Source: Algibacter mikhailovii
Lineage (GTDB): Bacteria; Bacteroidota; Bacteroidia; Flavobacteriales; Flavobacteriaceae
NCBI RefSeq assembly: GCF_014651495.1
Contig: NZ_BMWZ01000005.1
Location: 1 to 64,000, forward strand
Reading direction: 5' to 3'
DNA: 64,000 nucleotides
Shown: positions 17,063-27,534 of the stretch, piece after piece
How positions within the stretch are numbered: position 1 is the stretch's first letter
Layout of the letters: the number at the start of each line of letters is the position of its first letter
Program-made: the position numbers and the translations under genes
Notes under the pieces: generated by a model
What the model saw: only the letters and a program-made list of their open reading frames with translations
Database searches by the model: none
Told to the model about the DNA's origin: nothing

Positions 17063-17527
17063 ATGCAATCAAAAGCAGCAACAGCAAAGCAGTACCTGGA
17101 GGAGTTACCCGAAGACCGAAAAGAACCCATTAAAAAACTAAGGCAGCAAATCTTAAACAATCTTCCAAAAGGTGTCGAGGAAGCCATGAGTTATGGGATG
17201 TTGGGATATGTTATACCACATTCGGTTTATCCAGACGGTTATCATTGTAATCCTAAACTGCCATTACCTTTTATGAATTTAGCGTCCCAAAAAAATTTTG
17301 TGGCCGTCTATAGTATGGTACTCTATGCAAAGTCTGAAGTCATGGATTGGTTTGTAACGGCGTATGCTGAGCGTTGTAAGTACAAGTTAGATATGGGTAA
17401 AAGCTGCATTAGGTTTAAAAGAATGGATGATATTCCTTATGAATTAATAGGTGAATTGACAGCGAAGGTAGATGCTCAGGAGTGGATTGATATTTATGAG
17501 CGTTCAAGAAAAAACACTAAGAAATGA
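17063..17527 (+). CDS. DUF1801 domain protein (YdhG/YjhX type)
   Basis: This 154-residue cytoplasmic protein resembles the DUF1801 family: YLEELPEDRKEPIKKLRQQI, then GVEEAMSYGMLGYVI, then PLPFMNLASQKNFVAVYSMV. The fold is SCP/frataxin-like in known members; no function is firmly known. A 10-bp hairpin lies just before its start. It overlaps the following VOC gene by 4 bases (ATGA), which suggests translational coupling. Confidence 0.88.
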   Translation: MQSKAATAKQYLEELPEDRKEPIKKLRQQILNNLPKGVEEAMSYGMLGYVIPHSVYPDGYHCNPKLPLPFMNLASQKNFVAVYSMVLYAKSEVMDWFVTAYAERCKYKLDMGKSCIRFKRMDDIPYELIGELTAKVDAQEWIDIYERSRKNTKK

Positions 17528-17910
17528 AAAATCGCGTCACAGGTATTGGAGGGTTGTTTTTTAAATCTAAAGACCCTAAAGCAGCCAAAGCATGGTATAA
17601 GAAACATTTAGGCTTTAATACAGATGACTACGGCTGTACTTTTTGGTGGAAAGATAAAAATGGTAAGGATTGTTCAACGCAATGGAGCCCTTTTCCAGAA
17701 GATACTAGGTATTATCAACCTTCTAAAAAAGAGTTCATGTTTAATTATCGCGTAGAAAATTTAAGCGAACTACTGGCCGTATTAAAAAAAGAGGGGGTTA
17801 CTATTATTGGCGACATTGAGGAGTATGACTATGGAAAATTTGGTTGGATTTTGGATAATGACGGCAATAAAATTGAATTATGGGAGCCCATTGATGATGC
17901 TTTTCTTTAA
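17524..17910 (+). CDS. VOC (glyoxalase/bleomycin-resistance) family protein
   Basis: This 128-residue protein has one vicinal-oxygen-chelate module: GIGGLFFKSKDPKAAKAWYK at the N terminus, a long central strand-turn, and the C-terminal GDIEEYDYGKFGWILDNDGN with EL in KIELWEPID. VOC proteins include metal-dependent lyases, dioxygenases and drug-binding proteins; the exact role is unknown. It shares its start with the stop of the DUF1801 gene (ATGA), so the two are likely made together. Confidence 0.86.
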   Translation: MKNRVTGIGGLFFKSKDPKAAKAWYKKHLGFNTDDYGCTFWWKDKNGKDCSTQWSPFPEDTRYYQPSKKEFMFNYRVENLSELLAVLKKEGVTIIGDIEEYDYGKFGWILDNDGNKIELWEPIDDAFL

Positions 17911-17944
17911 ATTTGGCATCTTAAATTAAAAGCATCATTTCCGC

Positions 17945-18709
17945 TTGACTTACTTAGAAGTATTACAATCTTATCATTTAACAACGTTACAATGGATCTC
18001 CATTGGTATAGCCGTTTTTTTACTGGGCTTATCAAAATCTGGTATTAAAGGTATAGGCATCATAATTGTTGTTATAATGGCTTTTGTTTTTGGTGAAAAG
18101 GCGTCTACGGGCATATTGCTGCCTCAGTTAATATGTGCCGATGTTTTCGCAGTAATTTATTATAATAGGCACGCGCAGTGGGCCTATATAAAAAAACTCA
18201 TACCATGGATGATTATTGGTGTTTTGGTAGGTGTTTGGGTAGGAAATGATATTTCTGAACTGTTATTTAAGCGGCTCATGGCAGTGATTATAATTGTATC
18301 GGTGTCTATTATGTTTTTTATTGAAAACAGAAAATCAAAAAGCATCCCAACAAATAAACTATTCTCTAGCGGAACAGGATTCTTAACCGGATTTACAACC
18401 ATGATAGGAAATTTAGCAGGCCCAATTTCTAATATATATTTTCTGGCGATGCGTTTTCCTAAAAATCAATTTATTGGAACAGCAGCGTGGCTATTTTTTA
18501 TTATTAATGTATTTAAATTACCATTTCACATATTCGTTTGGAAGACCGTGACCAAGGAAAGCCTAGTCCTTAATTCCGTTTTAATTCCTATTGTTATTGT
18601 TGGTTTTTTTCTAGGCGTTTATATAGTGAGATTTATATCAAATATTAATTATAGACGTTTTATTCTTTTAGTTACGGCACTTGGCGGAATAATTATGTTA
18701 TTTAGGTAA
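17945..18709 (+). CDS. TauE/SafE family membrane permease (TSUP)
   Basis: This 254-residue inner-membrane protein has the TSUP plan of two related halves with eight or so helices: WISIGIAVFLLGLSKSGIKG near the start, IPWMIIGVLVGVWVGNDISE in the first half, and GFLTGFTTMIGNLAGPISNI at the start of the second half. These transporters export sulfite, sulfonates or related anions in known cases; the substrate here is not predictable. It starts TTG at 17945, 34 bases after the VOC gene. Confidence 0.88.
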   Translation: MTYLEVLQSYHLTTLQWISIGIAVFLLGLSKSGIKGIGIIIVVIMAFVFGEKASTGILLPQLICADVFAVIYYNRHAQWAYIKKLIPWMIIGVLVGVWVGNDISELLFKRLMAVIIIVSVSIMFFIENRKSKSIPTNKLFSSGTGFLTGFTTMIGNLAGPISNIYFLAMRFPKNQFIGTAAWLFFIINVFKLPFHIFVWKTVTKESLVLNSVLIPIVIVGFFLGVYIVRFISNINYRRFILLVTALGGIIMLFR

Positions 18710-18712
18710 ACA

Positions 18713-18735
18713 AATAGGCCTGATTTTATTAAATT
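18713..18735 (+). repeat. Short repeated element, copy 2
   Basis: AATAGGCCTGA followed by TTTTATTAAATT matches 16026-16047 with one inserted A. It ends in TAAATTTA, close to the -7 consensus, 27 bases before the TM2 gene, so it could be that gene's promoter. Confidence 0.45.
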
Positions 18736-18761
18736 TATGGGGTAACAAAATTAAATTTAAG

Positions 18762-19166
18762 ATGTCTGATGATAAAAATTTAAAAGATGACCTAAATGAG
18801 GTGCTAGGGGATGCTAAGGAGAAGGCTAAAGAATTTGCTGATGAGGCCAAAGAAACCGCTTCAGAATTTGCTGAAAATGCAAGAGAAACTTTAGATTCTA
18901 CTGACAATAAGAAAGTGCTTGCGGGTATCTTAGGTATCCTTTTTGGAGGCTTAGGTATTCATAAATTTATTTTAGGTTACAATAAAGAAGGTGGCATCCT
19001 GTTAGGGGCAACGCTTATTGGTATCTTGCTATCTTGCGTGGGTATAGGTATTCTTTTTGTTTGGGTTCCGGGAGTCATTGGTTTTGTTGAAGGTATCATT
19101 TATTTAACAAAATCTGACGCTGAATTTTACAATACCTATCAGGCTGGTAAAAAGCCTTGGTTTTAA
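18762..19166 (+). CDS. TM2 domain membrane protein
   Basis: This 134-residue protein joins a charged, helix-forming N-terminal part (residues 1-45, KDDLNEVLGDAKEKAKEFAD with repeated EFAD/EFAE-type units) to a TM2 domain: KVLAGILGILFGGLGIHKFI, GYNKEGGILL and two membrane spans with a short turn. TM2 proteins are common and mostly of unknown function. The N-terminal repeats look like an amphipathic helix or coiled coil. A strong terminator follows at 19191-19228, and the repeated promoter-like element lies just upstream. Confidence 0.87.
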   Translation: MSDDKNLKDDLNEVLGDAKEKAKEFADEAKETASEFAENARETLDSTDNKKVLAGILGILFGGLGIHKFILGYNKEGGILLGATLIGILLSCVGIGILFVWVPGVIGFVEGIIYLTKSDAEFYNTYQAGKKPWF

Positions 19167-19190
19167 AACAACAATTTTTTATACATACAA

Positions 19191-19228
19191 ACAGGGTAAG
19201 CATTTGTAAATGCTTACCCTGTTTTTTT
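19191..19228 (+). terminator. Strong Rho-independent terminator
   Basis: ACAGGGTAAGCATTT (19191-19205) pairs perfectly with AAATGCTTACCCTGT (19208-19222), followed by a run of T. It ends the TM2 transcript and separates the housekeeping block from the PUL. Confidence 0.93.
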
Positions 19229-19610
19229 ATTTAACCGTATTATTTATACACGGCTCATTCAGATCATTTCTTTTCTTTTGCTCTAATTTTTACATTATCG
19301 CCTTAGTACGGTTTATTCTATTTTATTAAGAGCGCAATCTTAAGAGTGCCAATGCTATTTTCACTAAGAGAAACCTATAAACGCCTGTAGCCATTAAAAT
19401 AGGGTTTAATAAATGTCAGCCCATACCACTAGGCTGTTTTGCTACAAATGTATCAGTGATTGACACATAAGTCTCATTCCATTTTTTCTATTTCAGATAG
19501 TTTTACTCCTGCAAGATTTATTTTTTGAAGCAACCTTTTGAGAACAAATTTCAAGTCATAAAAAGCACCAAAGCGCACGTTAATCGAGGGATTATAATAA
19601 CAGAAAGAAT
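19229..19610. other. Leader region upstream of the rightward PUL arm
   Basis: No gene was found in these 382 bases. The region should hold the promoter of the symporter gene at 19611. It contains TTTTGCTACAAATGTATCA at about 19437-19455, whose TACAAATG core recurs upstream of susC and of the HTCS gene. No full TAnnTTTG element was found. Confidence 0.5.
19443..19450 (+). promoter_or_regulatory. Candidate HTCS-site core TACAAATG, copy 1
   Basis: TACAAATG, within GCTACAAATGTATCA, lies 161 bases upstream of the symporter start. The same core lies near susC and the HTCS gene. Binding by the HTCS AraC domain is conjecture. Confidence 0.3.
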
Positions 19611-21218
19611 ATGCAGGTTAATACTAAATTGAATTTAAAGGAAAAAGTTGGATATGCTTTAGGTGATGGGGCTGCAAACATAGCTTGGAGGGGCGTAGCA
19701 ACTTTTTTATTTATTTTTTATACGGACGTTTTTGGATTAAGCCCTGTAACTGTAGGCGTCTTATTTTTAGTTGCTAGATTGAGTGATGGTATTAGTGATG
19801 TCGTAATAGGTATAGTTGGCGATAGAACAAATTCTAAGTATGGCAAATTTAGGCCCTGGATTTTATGGACGGCTATTCCTTTAGCAGTCATTCTTTCCCT
19901 TTTATTTACAAGTCCAGATTTTGACTCAACCGGTAAGATTATTTATGCCTATATCACCTATATATTGTTCACCTTAATATATACAGCAAACAATATTCCC
20001 TATGGTGCTTTAATGGCGGTTATGACTGGTGATGATAAAGAGCGAACCAAACTTGGATCTTACAGAATGGTAGGCGCGTTTGGTGGAGGGATGCTCGTGC
20101 AAGGGGCCTTATTGTTTCTAGTGGCTTATTACGGGAGTATTAATGCATCCATTGGAGTTGATCAAGTTTCTGAAGAGACATACCGTGTTGAAATCAAAGC
20201 ATCAGAAGATGTTCAAAATGTAAATATTAAAACAGAACATGGAATCGCAGATTTTACTTGGGATGATAAGCGCTTAAGTCCCGTTGATAACATGCCCACA
20301 AAAGGTAAAAGCTTTGCCATGGAAGCCAACAAGAATTATTCGTTTATTGTTGAAGGTGAGAAAGATTTAAAGGAAAGTGATATTTCAATTATCGACCAAC
20401 AAAGTGGTTATAGTAATGCCATGTATTTAATGTCTATTGTTCTTGCCCTATTAATGCTAATTACGTTTTATACAACCAAAGAAAGAGTTCAACCCCCTAA
20501 AACACAAAAGAATAATCTGCTAAGAGATTTTAAAGATTTAGTCAAAAATAAACCATGGGTTGTCCTTTTGGTAGTAGGGCTTTTATTTAATGTTTATAAT
20601 TCGATGAAGCAAGGAATCGTTATAATCTATTTTACCCACTACTTAAGTGATCAACTTTTAGCAGCTACCTATTTAATAGCGCTGATGGTAGCTTCTATTG
20701 CCGGGGCTATGATGACTGCGCCGTTAGGTAATAAAATAGGCAAGCGAAACCTCTTTATTTATGCCTTAATATTTTCAGGTGGTATTAATGCATTATTTGC
20801 TTTTTGTAGTCCAGAGAACATCAATGCCATTTTTGCTATAGGTATAATTTCAGAGTTTGGTTCTGCGTTCTTTCCAACATTATTTTTTGTTATGCTTGGT
20901 GATGCTGCAGATTATTCAGAATTTAAAAATGGAAGACGAGCCACCGGATTAATATACTCTGCAGGATCTTTTGCTACCAAATTTGGCGGAGGAATTGCTG
21001 GGGCCATTATTGGTTTTATTCTTGGAGCCTTTCATTATAACGGACAAGATGCCTCATCCATAGCGGGTGCAGTACCCGGAATTATAATGTTAATGAGTTG
21101 GGTGCCCGCCATTATTGCAATAATAGCAGCAGGTTTAATGATGGTTTATCCACTCACGCAGAATAAGCTAGACGAAATTACTACAGAGCTAAACAACAGA
21201 AGATTATCAGAACAATAA
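19611..21218 (+). CDS. GPH-family sugar:cation symporter (MFS type)
   Basis: This 535-residue inner-membrane protein matches glycoside-pentoside-hexuronide:cation symporters (MelB relatives): [20 protein letters not shown] at the N terminus, [20 protein letters not shown] and [13 protein letters not shown] in the first loop. It has about twelve membrane helices. Unusually, residues about 175-270 ([20 protein letters not shown] onward) are a hydrophilic, strand-rich insert between helices, likely on the periplasmic side, adding about 90 residues to the normal 440-470. The gene opens the rightward PUL arm and is 19-25 bases ahead of a cellobiose phosphorylase, so cellobiose or short cello-oligosaccharides are the likely cargo. 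Confidence 0.9.
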   Translation: MQVNTKLNLKEKVGYALGDGAANIAWRGVATFLFIFYTDVFGLSPVTVGVLFLVARLSDGISDVVIGIVGDRTNSKYGKFRPWILWTAIPLAVILSLLFTSPDFDSTGKIIYAYITYILFTLIYTANNIPYGALMAVMTGDDKERTKLGSYRMVGAFGGGMLVQGALLFLVAYYGSINASIGVDQVSEETYRVEIKASEDVQNVNIKTEHGIADFTWDDKRLSPVDNMPTKGKSFAMEANKNYSFIVEGEKDLKESDISIIDQQSGYSNAMYLMSIVLALLMLITFYTTKERVQPPKTQKNNLLRDFKDLVKNKPWVVLLVVGLLFNVYNSMKQGIVIIYFTHYLSDQLLAATYLIALMVASIAGAMMTAPLGNKIGKRNLFIYALIFSGGINALFAFCSPENINAIFAIGIISEFGSAFFPTLFFVMLGDAADYSEFKNGRRATGLIYSAGSFATKFGGGIAGAIIGFILGAFHYNGQDASSIAGAVPGIIMLMSWVPAIIAIIAAGLMMVYPLTQNKLDEITTELNNRRLSEQ

Positions 21219-21243
21219 ATACACAAGAAAAATAATATTGTAT

Positions 21244-23679
21244 ATGAAATACGGACATTTTGACGATAAAAACCGAGAGTATGTTATAGAAAATCCAAAG
21301 ACACCATACCCCTGGATTAATTATTTGGGGAATGAAGATTTCTTTTCACTGACATCAAATACAGGTGGCGGTTATACCTTTTATAAAGATGCAAAATTTA
21401 GACGATTAACACGTTACAGATATAATAATGTACCTGTTGATGATGGTGGGAAGTATTTTTACATCAAAGATGGTAATACGGTTTGGTCTCCAGGCTGGAA
21501 ACCTGTAAAGACCGCATTAGATTCCTATGAGTGCAGACATGGTATGAGTTATACTAAATTTAAAAGCTCCAAAAATGGCATTCAATCAGAGATTACACAA
21601 TTTATCCCTTTGGGTTTTTGGGGAGAAATTCAGAAGGTTTCAATTAAGAATACATCTTCTGAAATCAAGAAAATTAAACTTTTCTCTTTTATAGAATGGT
21701 GCTTATGGAATGCCGATGATGATATGAAAAACTTCCAGCGTAATTTTAGTACTGGAGAAGTTGAGGTTGAAGATGCGGTTATTTATCATAAAACCGAGTT
21801 TAAAGAACGACGAAATCATTATGCCTTTTATTCTGTGAATCAAGAAATAAATGGATTTGATACCGATAGAGAATCCTTTGTGGGCTTGTATAATGGATTT
21901 GATAATCCAGATGTTGTAAACGACGGAAAACCCAAAAACACAATAGCTCACGGTTGGTCTCCAATTGCTTCGCATTATATAGAAATGGAATTACAGCCTG
22001 GAGAATCTCGTGATTATGTATTTATGTTGGGGTATGTTGAGGTTGATGAAAACGATAAGTGGGAAAGTAAATCTGTGATTAATAAACAGCCCGCTAAACA
22101 AATGATTGAAAAGTACAACAACGTAGAAAAGGTAGATGCTGCTCTAGAAGAACTAAGATTGTACTGGGATAATTTGTTGGGCAAAATTTCAATTGACTCG
22201 GGAGATGAAAAATTGGACCGTATGGTTAATATCTGGAACCAATATCAATGTATGGTCACGTTTAATATGTCGCGTTCAGCTTCCTTTTTCGAATCTGGAA
22301 TTGGTAGAGGAATGGGCTTCCGTGATTCCAATCAAGATTTAATTGGATTTGTACATCAAATTCCAGAGCGTGCCAGAGAGCGTATTGTAGATATAGCTTC
22401 AACGCAGTTTGAAGATGGTTCTTGTTATCATCAATACCAACCTTTAACAAAAAAGGGAAATGCAGCTATAGGGGGCGATTTTAATGATGACCCACTATGG
22501 TTAATCTTATCAACTTCAGAGTATATCAAAGAAACTGGCGATTTTACGCTTTTAGATGAAATGGTTCCTTTTGATAATGACGAATCTCGCGCAAAGTCAC
22601 ATTTTGAACATTTAAAAGCGTCTTTCTACCATGTGGTCAATAATTTAGGTCCACATCAATTGCCTTTAATAGGCCGGGCGGATTGGAATGATTGTTTAAA
22701 TCTTAATTGTTTTTCTACAAACCCTAATGATTCATTTCAAACTACTGGTAATAAAAAAGACGGACAAGCAGAATCCTTAATGATTGCTGGGTTGTTTGTG
22801 ACTTATGGAAAGGAATATATTAAATTATGTCAGCGTATAGGTAATGAAAAAGAAGCCCATGAGGCTCAGATTCATGTAGATCAAATGATTAAAGCTGTAA
22901 AAACCCATGGTTGGGACGGCGATTGGTATTTAAGAGCTTATGATTATTATGGGAATAAAGTAGGATCTAATGAAAACGAGGAAGGTAAAATATTTATAGA
23001 ATCCCAAGGCTGGTGTTCTATGGCCGAAATTGGAAAGGAAGAAGGCATGGTAGAAAATGCCTTGGATGCCGTTAAAGAACATTTAGATTGTGAGTATGGC
23101 ATTGTTTTAAACAGTCCTGCGTTTTCAAAGTACTATATTGAGTATGGCGAAATTTCTACGTATCCTGCAGGATATAAAGAAAATGGGGGGATATTTTGTC
23201 ATAATAATCCATGGATAATGATAGGAGAAACTATGATTGGAAGAGGCGATGAAGCCTATGATTATTATACAAAAATTGCACCTAGCTTTTTAGAAGATAT
23301 ATCAGAATTACATAAGGTAGAACCTTATGTGTATTGTCAAATGATTGCCGGAAAAGAAGCTATTAAACCCGGTGAAGCCAAAAACTCTTGGTTATCAGGA
23401 ACGGCATCATGGAATTTTTATGCCATTACACAGTATATATTGGGTGTGAAACCAGATTATGACGGGCTTATAATAAACCCATGTATTCCTAAAAAATGGG
23501 ATGGTTTTAAAATGAAAAGAGCATTTAGAGGCGCTACCTACAATATTGAAGTAAGTAACCCAGATCATGTGAGTAAAGGTATTAAAGAGTTAAGGGTGAA
23601 CGGAAAATTGATTTCTGGATTTATTATACCTTTATTAGAAAAAGGTAAAGCGTACGATGTTAAGGTAATAATGGGTTAG
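21244..23679 (+). CDS. GH94 cellobiose phosphorylase
   Basis: This 811-residue cytoplasmic enzyme should split cellobiose with phosphate into glucose-1-phosphate and glucose, saving ATP. The start [20 protein letters not shown] closely resembles known cellobiose phosphorylases, as does [20 protein letters not shown]. The catalytic motif RADWNDCLN has D480 and D483, one of which is the general acid of the family. Length equals that of characterised enzymes (about 810-820). ATG at 21244 is preferred over a TTG two codons earlier. No signal peptide, so it acts inside, consistent with the upstream symporter. Chitobiose phosphorylase is less likely from the N-terminal sequence. Confidence 0.92.
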   Translation: MKYGHFDDKNREYVIENPKTPYPWINYLGNEDFFSLTSNTGGGYTFYKDAKFRRLTRYRYNNVPVDDGGKYFYIKDGNTVWSPGWKPVKTALDSYECRHGMSYTKFKSSKNGIQSEITQFIPLGFWGEIQKVSIKNTSSEIKKIKLFSFIEWCLWNADDDMKNFQRNFSTGEVEVEDAVIYHKTEFKERRNHYAFYSVNQEINGFDTDRESFVGLYNGFDNPDVVNDGKPKNTIAHGWSPIASHYIEMELQPGESRDYVFMLGYVEVDENDKWESKSVINKQPAKQMIEKYNNVEKVDAALEELRLYWDNLLGKISIDSGDEKLDRMVNIWNQYQCMVTFNMSRSASFFESGIGRGMGFRDSNQDLIGFVHQIPERARERIVDIASTQFEDGSCYHQYQPLTKKGNAAIGGDFNDDPLWLILSTSEYIKETGDFTLLDEMVPFDNDESRAKSHFEHLKASFYHVVNNLGPHQLPLIGRADWNDCLNLNCFSTNPNDSFQTTGNKKDGQAESLMIAGLFVTYGKEYIKLCQRIGNEKEAHEAQIHVDQMIKAVKTHGWDGDWYLRAYDYYGNKVGSNENEEGKIFIESQGWCSMAEIGKEEGMVENALDAVKEHLDCEYGIVLNSPAFSKYYIEYGEISTYPAGYKENGGIFCHNNPWIMIGETMIGRGDEAYDYYTKIAPSFLEDISELHKVEPYVYCQMIAGKEAIKPGEAKNSWLSGTASWNFYAITQYILGVKPDYDGLIINPCIPKKWDGFKMKRAFRGATYNIEVSNPDHVSKGIKELRVNGKLISGFIIPLLEKGKAYDVKVIMG

Positions 23680-23754
23680 ATTGTAAAATATATTTCAGAT
23701 TGTGGATATAACGGAGAGTTACATATTCACATATTATTTAAGAGGATTAAAAAT

Positions 23755-25953
23755 ATGAAAAGAGAATTTTATAGCGGCATAAGGTATTTATGTACGAGCG
23801 TTTTTTTTGTAGTATGTACTATTATTGGTAATGCTCAAAAAAGTAATGATATGGAGTCGAAAATTGATTCTATATTAAGTCAAATGACACTAAAAGAAAA
23901 AGTCGATTTATGTCATGCACAATCTAAGTTTAGTACAAAAGGTGTTGAACGTTTGGGTATTCCAGAAGTTTGGATGGCCGATGGGCCGCATGGGGTAAGA
24001 GCAGAAATTAGCTGGGATTCATGGAATTATGCAGGTTGGACTAATGATTCCATTACAGCTTTTCCTGTACTTACTTGTCTAGCTTCAACATTTAGACCTG
24101 AATTAGCTGGACAATATGGATTTAGTCTTGGGGAAGAGGCTAGGTATAGAAAGAAGGATGTGCTACTAGGTCCTGGTGTTAATATATACAGAACACCACT
24201 TAATGGAAGGAATTTTGAGTATATGGGTGAAGACCCTTTTTTGGCGTCTGTAATGGCGGTGCCCTATATAAAAGGCGTACAGAAGAATGGAGTGGCTGCC
24301 TGTGTGAAGCATTATGCCTTAAATAATCAAGAAAAATGGCGGTCCCTTATCAATGTTGAGCTAAGCGATAGGGCCTTACATGAAATTTATTTACCCGCCT
24401 TCAAAGCCTCGGTTCAAGAGGCTGGAGTTTGGTCTATAATGGGCGCCTATAATAAGGTTAGAGGGCAGTATGCTACTCATAATGAGTTTCTTAATAATGA
24501 CATATTAAAAACAAAATGGAATTTTGATGGCGTCGTAATAAGTGATTGGAGTGCAGCACATTCTACTACCGAGGCCGCGCTTTATGGTTTGGATATGGAA
24601 ATGGGAACGGGAACAGATGGTTTAGGGTCTAATGTTAAGAATCATTATGATTATTACTATTTGGCAAACCCTTTTCTTGAAAAGCTTAAAAACAATGAAA
24701 TTCCAGAATCTATAGTCGATGATAAAGCTAGACGGATTTTAAGATTAATGTTTCGTACTAATATGAATCCTAATAGACCTTTAGGAAGAGTCAATAATCA
24801 GGAACATATTGATGTGGCTTATAAAGTTGCAACAGAAGGCATAGTCTTATTAAAAAATGAAGATGAGTTTTTTCCAATTCAAGACAGCAAAGGCCTTACT
24901 ATTGCAGTTATAGGAGAAAATGCTACACGCGCGATGTCTGCAGGAGGCGGTTCCTCAGAATTAAAACCAAAATTTGAGATATCACCTCTAGAAGGCATAA
25001 AGAAGCGCTATAAAAATGCCACCATTTTACATTCTATGGGCTATGAAACCGGGCCGTCTGAATATAATAGAATAGTGCCGGGTAAGCTGAATGCCGATTC
25101 ATTAAGAACAAAAGCCATTGAAATAGCAAAACAAGCAGATGTCGTTTTGTTCATTGGAGGACTGAATAAGAGTAATTCTCAAGATTGCGAAGGTAATGAC
25201 AGAAAAGCATTTGGATTACCTTTTAATCAAGATAATATAATCAATGAAATTCATGAGGTCAATCAAAACCTTGGGGTCATAATAGTATCTGGTAATGCAG
25301 TTGATATGCCTTGGCTATCTAAGGTAAAAGGTCTTATAGAATCATGGTACTTAGGAAGTGTGACTGGAATTGCTATGGCCGATGTTATTAGTGGTAAGGT
25401 CAACCCATCCGGAAAATTACCGTTTTCTTTCCCTAAACGATTAGAAGATAATTCGGCGCATTATTTTGGAGAATCCTCGTACCCAGGAGATGGTGTAAAT
25501 CAATATTATCAGGATGATATTTTAGTAGGTTATCGTTGGCATGATACTAAAAAAATTAAACCCCTTTTTGCATTTGGCTACGGGAAATCATATACCACTT
25601 TTGAATTGTCAAATATAGCAGCAAATAAAAAGAAATACGACAAAGATGGCACAATTGAAGTAACTTGTGATGTGAGCAATACTGGAGAAGTAGATGGTGC
25701 TGAGGTGGTTCAGGTGTACGTGGGTAAGCCAAATTCTAAAGTAGATCGAGCAAAAAAGGAGCTTAAAGGTTTTGCTAAAGTGGCACTAAAGCAAGGCGAG
25801 AAGAAAACAGTAACCATTGCTATAGATATTTCTAAATTAAAATATTATGACACTGGAATATCAGATTGGAATCTGGAGCTTGGTAATTACGATATTTACG
25901 TAGGCAATGCTTCGGATAATATAATCAAAAAAAGCACCATCAAGATTGAATAA
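23755..25953 (+). CDS. Exported GH3 beta-glucosidase
   Basis: This 732-residue enzyme should release glucose from the non-reducing ends of beta-glucosides in the periplasm or on the outside. A signal peptide is present (residues 1-27, SVFFVVCTIIGNAQ). The GH3 N-terminal barrel has LGIPEVWMADGPHGVRAE, GPGVNIYRTPLNGRNFEYMG and KHYALNNQE; the nucleophile is D264 in GVVISDWSAAHST. The second domain follows from about residue 360 and a fibronectin-type III-like C-terminal domain ends the protein (NTGEVDGAEVVQVYVGKPNS). No PA14 insert is obvious. It is third in the rightward PUL arm. Confidence 0.93.
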   Translation: MKREFYSGIRYLCTSVFFVVCTIIGNAQKSNDMESKIDSILSQMTLKEKVDLCHAQSKFSTKGVERLGIPEVWMADGPHGVRAEISWDSWNYAGWTNDSITAFPVLTCLASTFRPELAGQYGFSLGEEARYRKKDVLLGPGVNIYRTPLNGRNFEYMGEDPFLASVMAVPYIKGVQKNGVAACVKHYALNNQEKWRSLINVELSDRALHEIYLPAFKASVQEAGVWSIMGAYNKVRGQYATHNEFLNNDILKTKWNFDGVVISDWSAAHSTTEAALYGLDMEMGTGTDGLGSNVKNHYDYYYLANPFLEKLKNNEIPESIVDDKARRILRLMFRTNMNPNRPLGRVNNQEHIDVAYKVATEGIVLLKNEDEFFPIQDSKGLTIAVIGENATRAMSAGGGSSELKPKFEISPLEGIKKRYKNATILHSMGYETGPSEYNRIVPGKLNADSLRTKAIEIAKQADVVLFIGGLNKSNSQDCEGNDRKAFGLPFNQDNIINEIHEVNQNLGVIIVSGNAVDMPWLSKVKGLIESWYLGSVTGIAMADVISGKVNPSGKLPFSFPKRLEDNSAHYFGESSYPGDGVNQYYQDDILVGYRWHDTKKIKPLFAFGYGKSYTTFELSNIAANKKKYDKDGTIEVTCDVSNTGEVDGAEVVQVYVGKPNSKVDRAKKELKGFAKVALKQGEKKTVTIAIDISKLKYYDTGISDWNLELGNYDIYVGNASDNIIKKSTIKIE

Positions 25954-25978
25954 AACTATAGATAAATAGTGATTTTAG

Positions 25979-26012
25979 GCAGTATAAATAGTTTTATGCT
26001 GCTTAATTTTTA
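25979..26012 (+). terminator. Weak hairpin between GH3 and the ADP-ribosylglycohydrolase gene
   Basis: GCAGTATAAA (25979-25988) pairs with TTTATGCTGC (25993-26002) with one G.U pair, and TTAATTTTTA follows. It could partly end transcription after the sugar-catabolism genes. Confidence 0.45.
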
Positions 26013-26111
26013 AAATTAGCTAGCTTTACTATATTGGTCGTAGACCATTCTGACGGCCATAATTATGCTTGTTATATCTGTAGTATCATTAGTCAATAAG
26101 ATTTTATAATT

Positions 26112-27521
26112 ATGAAGTATTTAAATTTAAAGCGCCTACTTATAGTTTGTTTTAATATGATGCTTCTGTTGCTTGTGCTGAATTGTAAAAAAAGCATTAA
26201 TGAAAAAGATGTAAACTTAATTTCTAATCAAGAACTTCCAGCTCAGGCGTTTACATCTACTCCTAATGAATTTATTATTTCTAGGATAGACTACGAAAAG
26301 AAACTATATGGTTTTTGGCTAGGACAATGCATTGCAAATTGGACTGGTTTGGTAACTGAAATGGATAAAATTGGAAATATTGGCACCATTAAAACCGGTG
26401 ACTTTTATACAAGAGCAGATTGGGGCGGGCCAGACCAACCTAGTATTTGGGGAGAAGGTGTTCCTAGTGATTTGTCAGACACAATAGATTTCGTACTTCG
26501 AGACAGTTCAGAAGTTTGGGGTGCTGATGATGATACAGATATTGAATATATGTACCAGCACTTACTATTAGTTAATAAAACTTCATTGTTAACTCCTGAA
26601 ATGATAAAAGAAGGTTGGTTGAAACATATAAAGTCTGAAGAAGAAAATTTTCTTTGGGTGTCTAACCAGCGTGCTTTTGATTTAATGAAAGAAGGCGTCT
26701 TGCCTCCGGATACTGGACGGCCAGAAAACAATGAACATTTTGAAATGATTGATGCCCAATTAACCACAGAACTCTTTGGACTATTTGCTCCAACGCGACC
26801 AGATTTTGCGTTAAAAATGGCGGACCTACCTATTAGAACAGTAGCCAGTGAAAATGCCCTTTGGATCTCTCAGTTTTATGTGGTTATGCATGCTTTAGCA
26901 GCTAGAGTAGACGCTTCAATGCCTATCGATAAACAAACAAAATGGTTGAGCAAAGAAGCCCGGAACATATTGCCAAATCATTCCTACGCGGCTAAAATGT
27001 TTGATTATGTAGAGCGTAAGTATCATTCAAATATTCCTTGGGAACAAACACGAGATTCCATTTATAAGAGGTATCAAGTAGATCAAAAAGATGGCTATAA
27101 TATAACCGCTCAAGAACTTTATTGTAATGGTTGCTTTGCTGCTGGAATTAATTTTGCTGCGGGTTTAGTTAGTTGGTTTTATGGTGAAGGTGATTTTAAG
27201 GAAACCATAAAAATAGGTGTGTTATGTGGATGGGATTCTGATAATCCTACAGCTACATGGGGTGGGCTTTTAGGGTTTATATACGGTAAGGATTATATAG
27301 AGAACCTTTTTGAAATCCCCCTTTCAGATAAATTCAACATTCATAGAACGCGCCAGAATTTTGGCAAAGACAGTATAGATACTTTTGAAAATATGGCTCA
27401 AAAAGGCCTATTCATCATTGATAAAGTTGTAAAAGAGGAGCTTAATGGAACCATGAACATCAAGGAAGGGTATTGGCGTATTCCCAAGGTTTCACAAAGC
27501 ATACCTTCGGTTAATAACTAA
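26112..27521 (+). CDS. ADP-ribosylglycohydrolase-fold lipoprotein
   Basis: This 469-residue protein has a lipoprotein signal (MLLLLVLNC-KK, Cys near residue 25) and then an ADP-ribosylglycohydrolase fold: RIDYEKKLYGFWLGQCIANW at the N terminus, the acidic metal site WGADDDTDIEYMYQHLL, and the C-terminal GVLCGWDSDNPTATWGGLLG, which has the acidic DSDN pattern of the second metal-binding segment. Known cytoplasmic members remove ADP-ribose; members exported inside PULs have no proven substrate and may act on a glycosidic bond. It is followed after 13 bases by the EEP gene. Confidence 0.85.
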   Translation: MKYLNLKRLLIVCFNMMLLLLVLNCKKSINEKDVNLISNQELPAQAFTSTPNEFIISRIDYEKKLYGFWLGQCIANWTGLVTEMDKIGNIGTIKTGDFYTRADWGGPDQPSIWGEGVPSDLSDTIDFVLRDSSEVWGADDDTDIEYMYQHLLLVNKTSLLTPEMIKEGWLKHIKSEEENFLWVSNQRAFDLMKEGVLPPDTGRPENNEHFEMIDAQLTTELFGLFAPTRPDFALKMADLPIRTVASENALWISQFYVVMHALAARVDASMPIDKQTKWLSKEARNILPNHSYAAKMFDYVERKYHSNIPWEQTRDSIYKRYQVDQKDGYNITAQELYCNGCFAAGINFAAGLVSWFYGEGDFKETIKIGVLCGWDSDNPTATWGGLLGFIYGKDYIENLFEIPLSDKFNIHRTRQNFGKDSIDTFENMAQKGLFIIDKVVKEELNGTMNIKEGYWRIPKVSQSIPSVNN

Positions 27522-27534
27522 AAACCCATAAACA

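Noticed and set aside
21238-21240. TTG as start of the cellobiose phosphorylase
   Set aside because: The ATG two codons later begins the conserved MKYGHFDD, matching related enzymes.
21244-23679. Chitobiose phosphorylase instead of cellobiose phosphorylase
   Set aside because: The N-terminal region matches cellobiose phosphorylases more closely, and neighbours are beta-glucan enzymes; still, activity is not proven.
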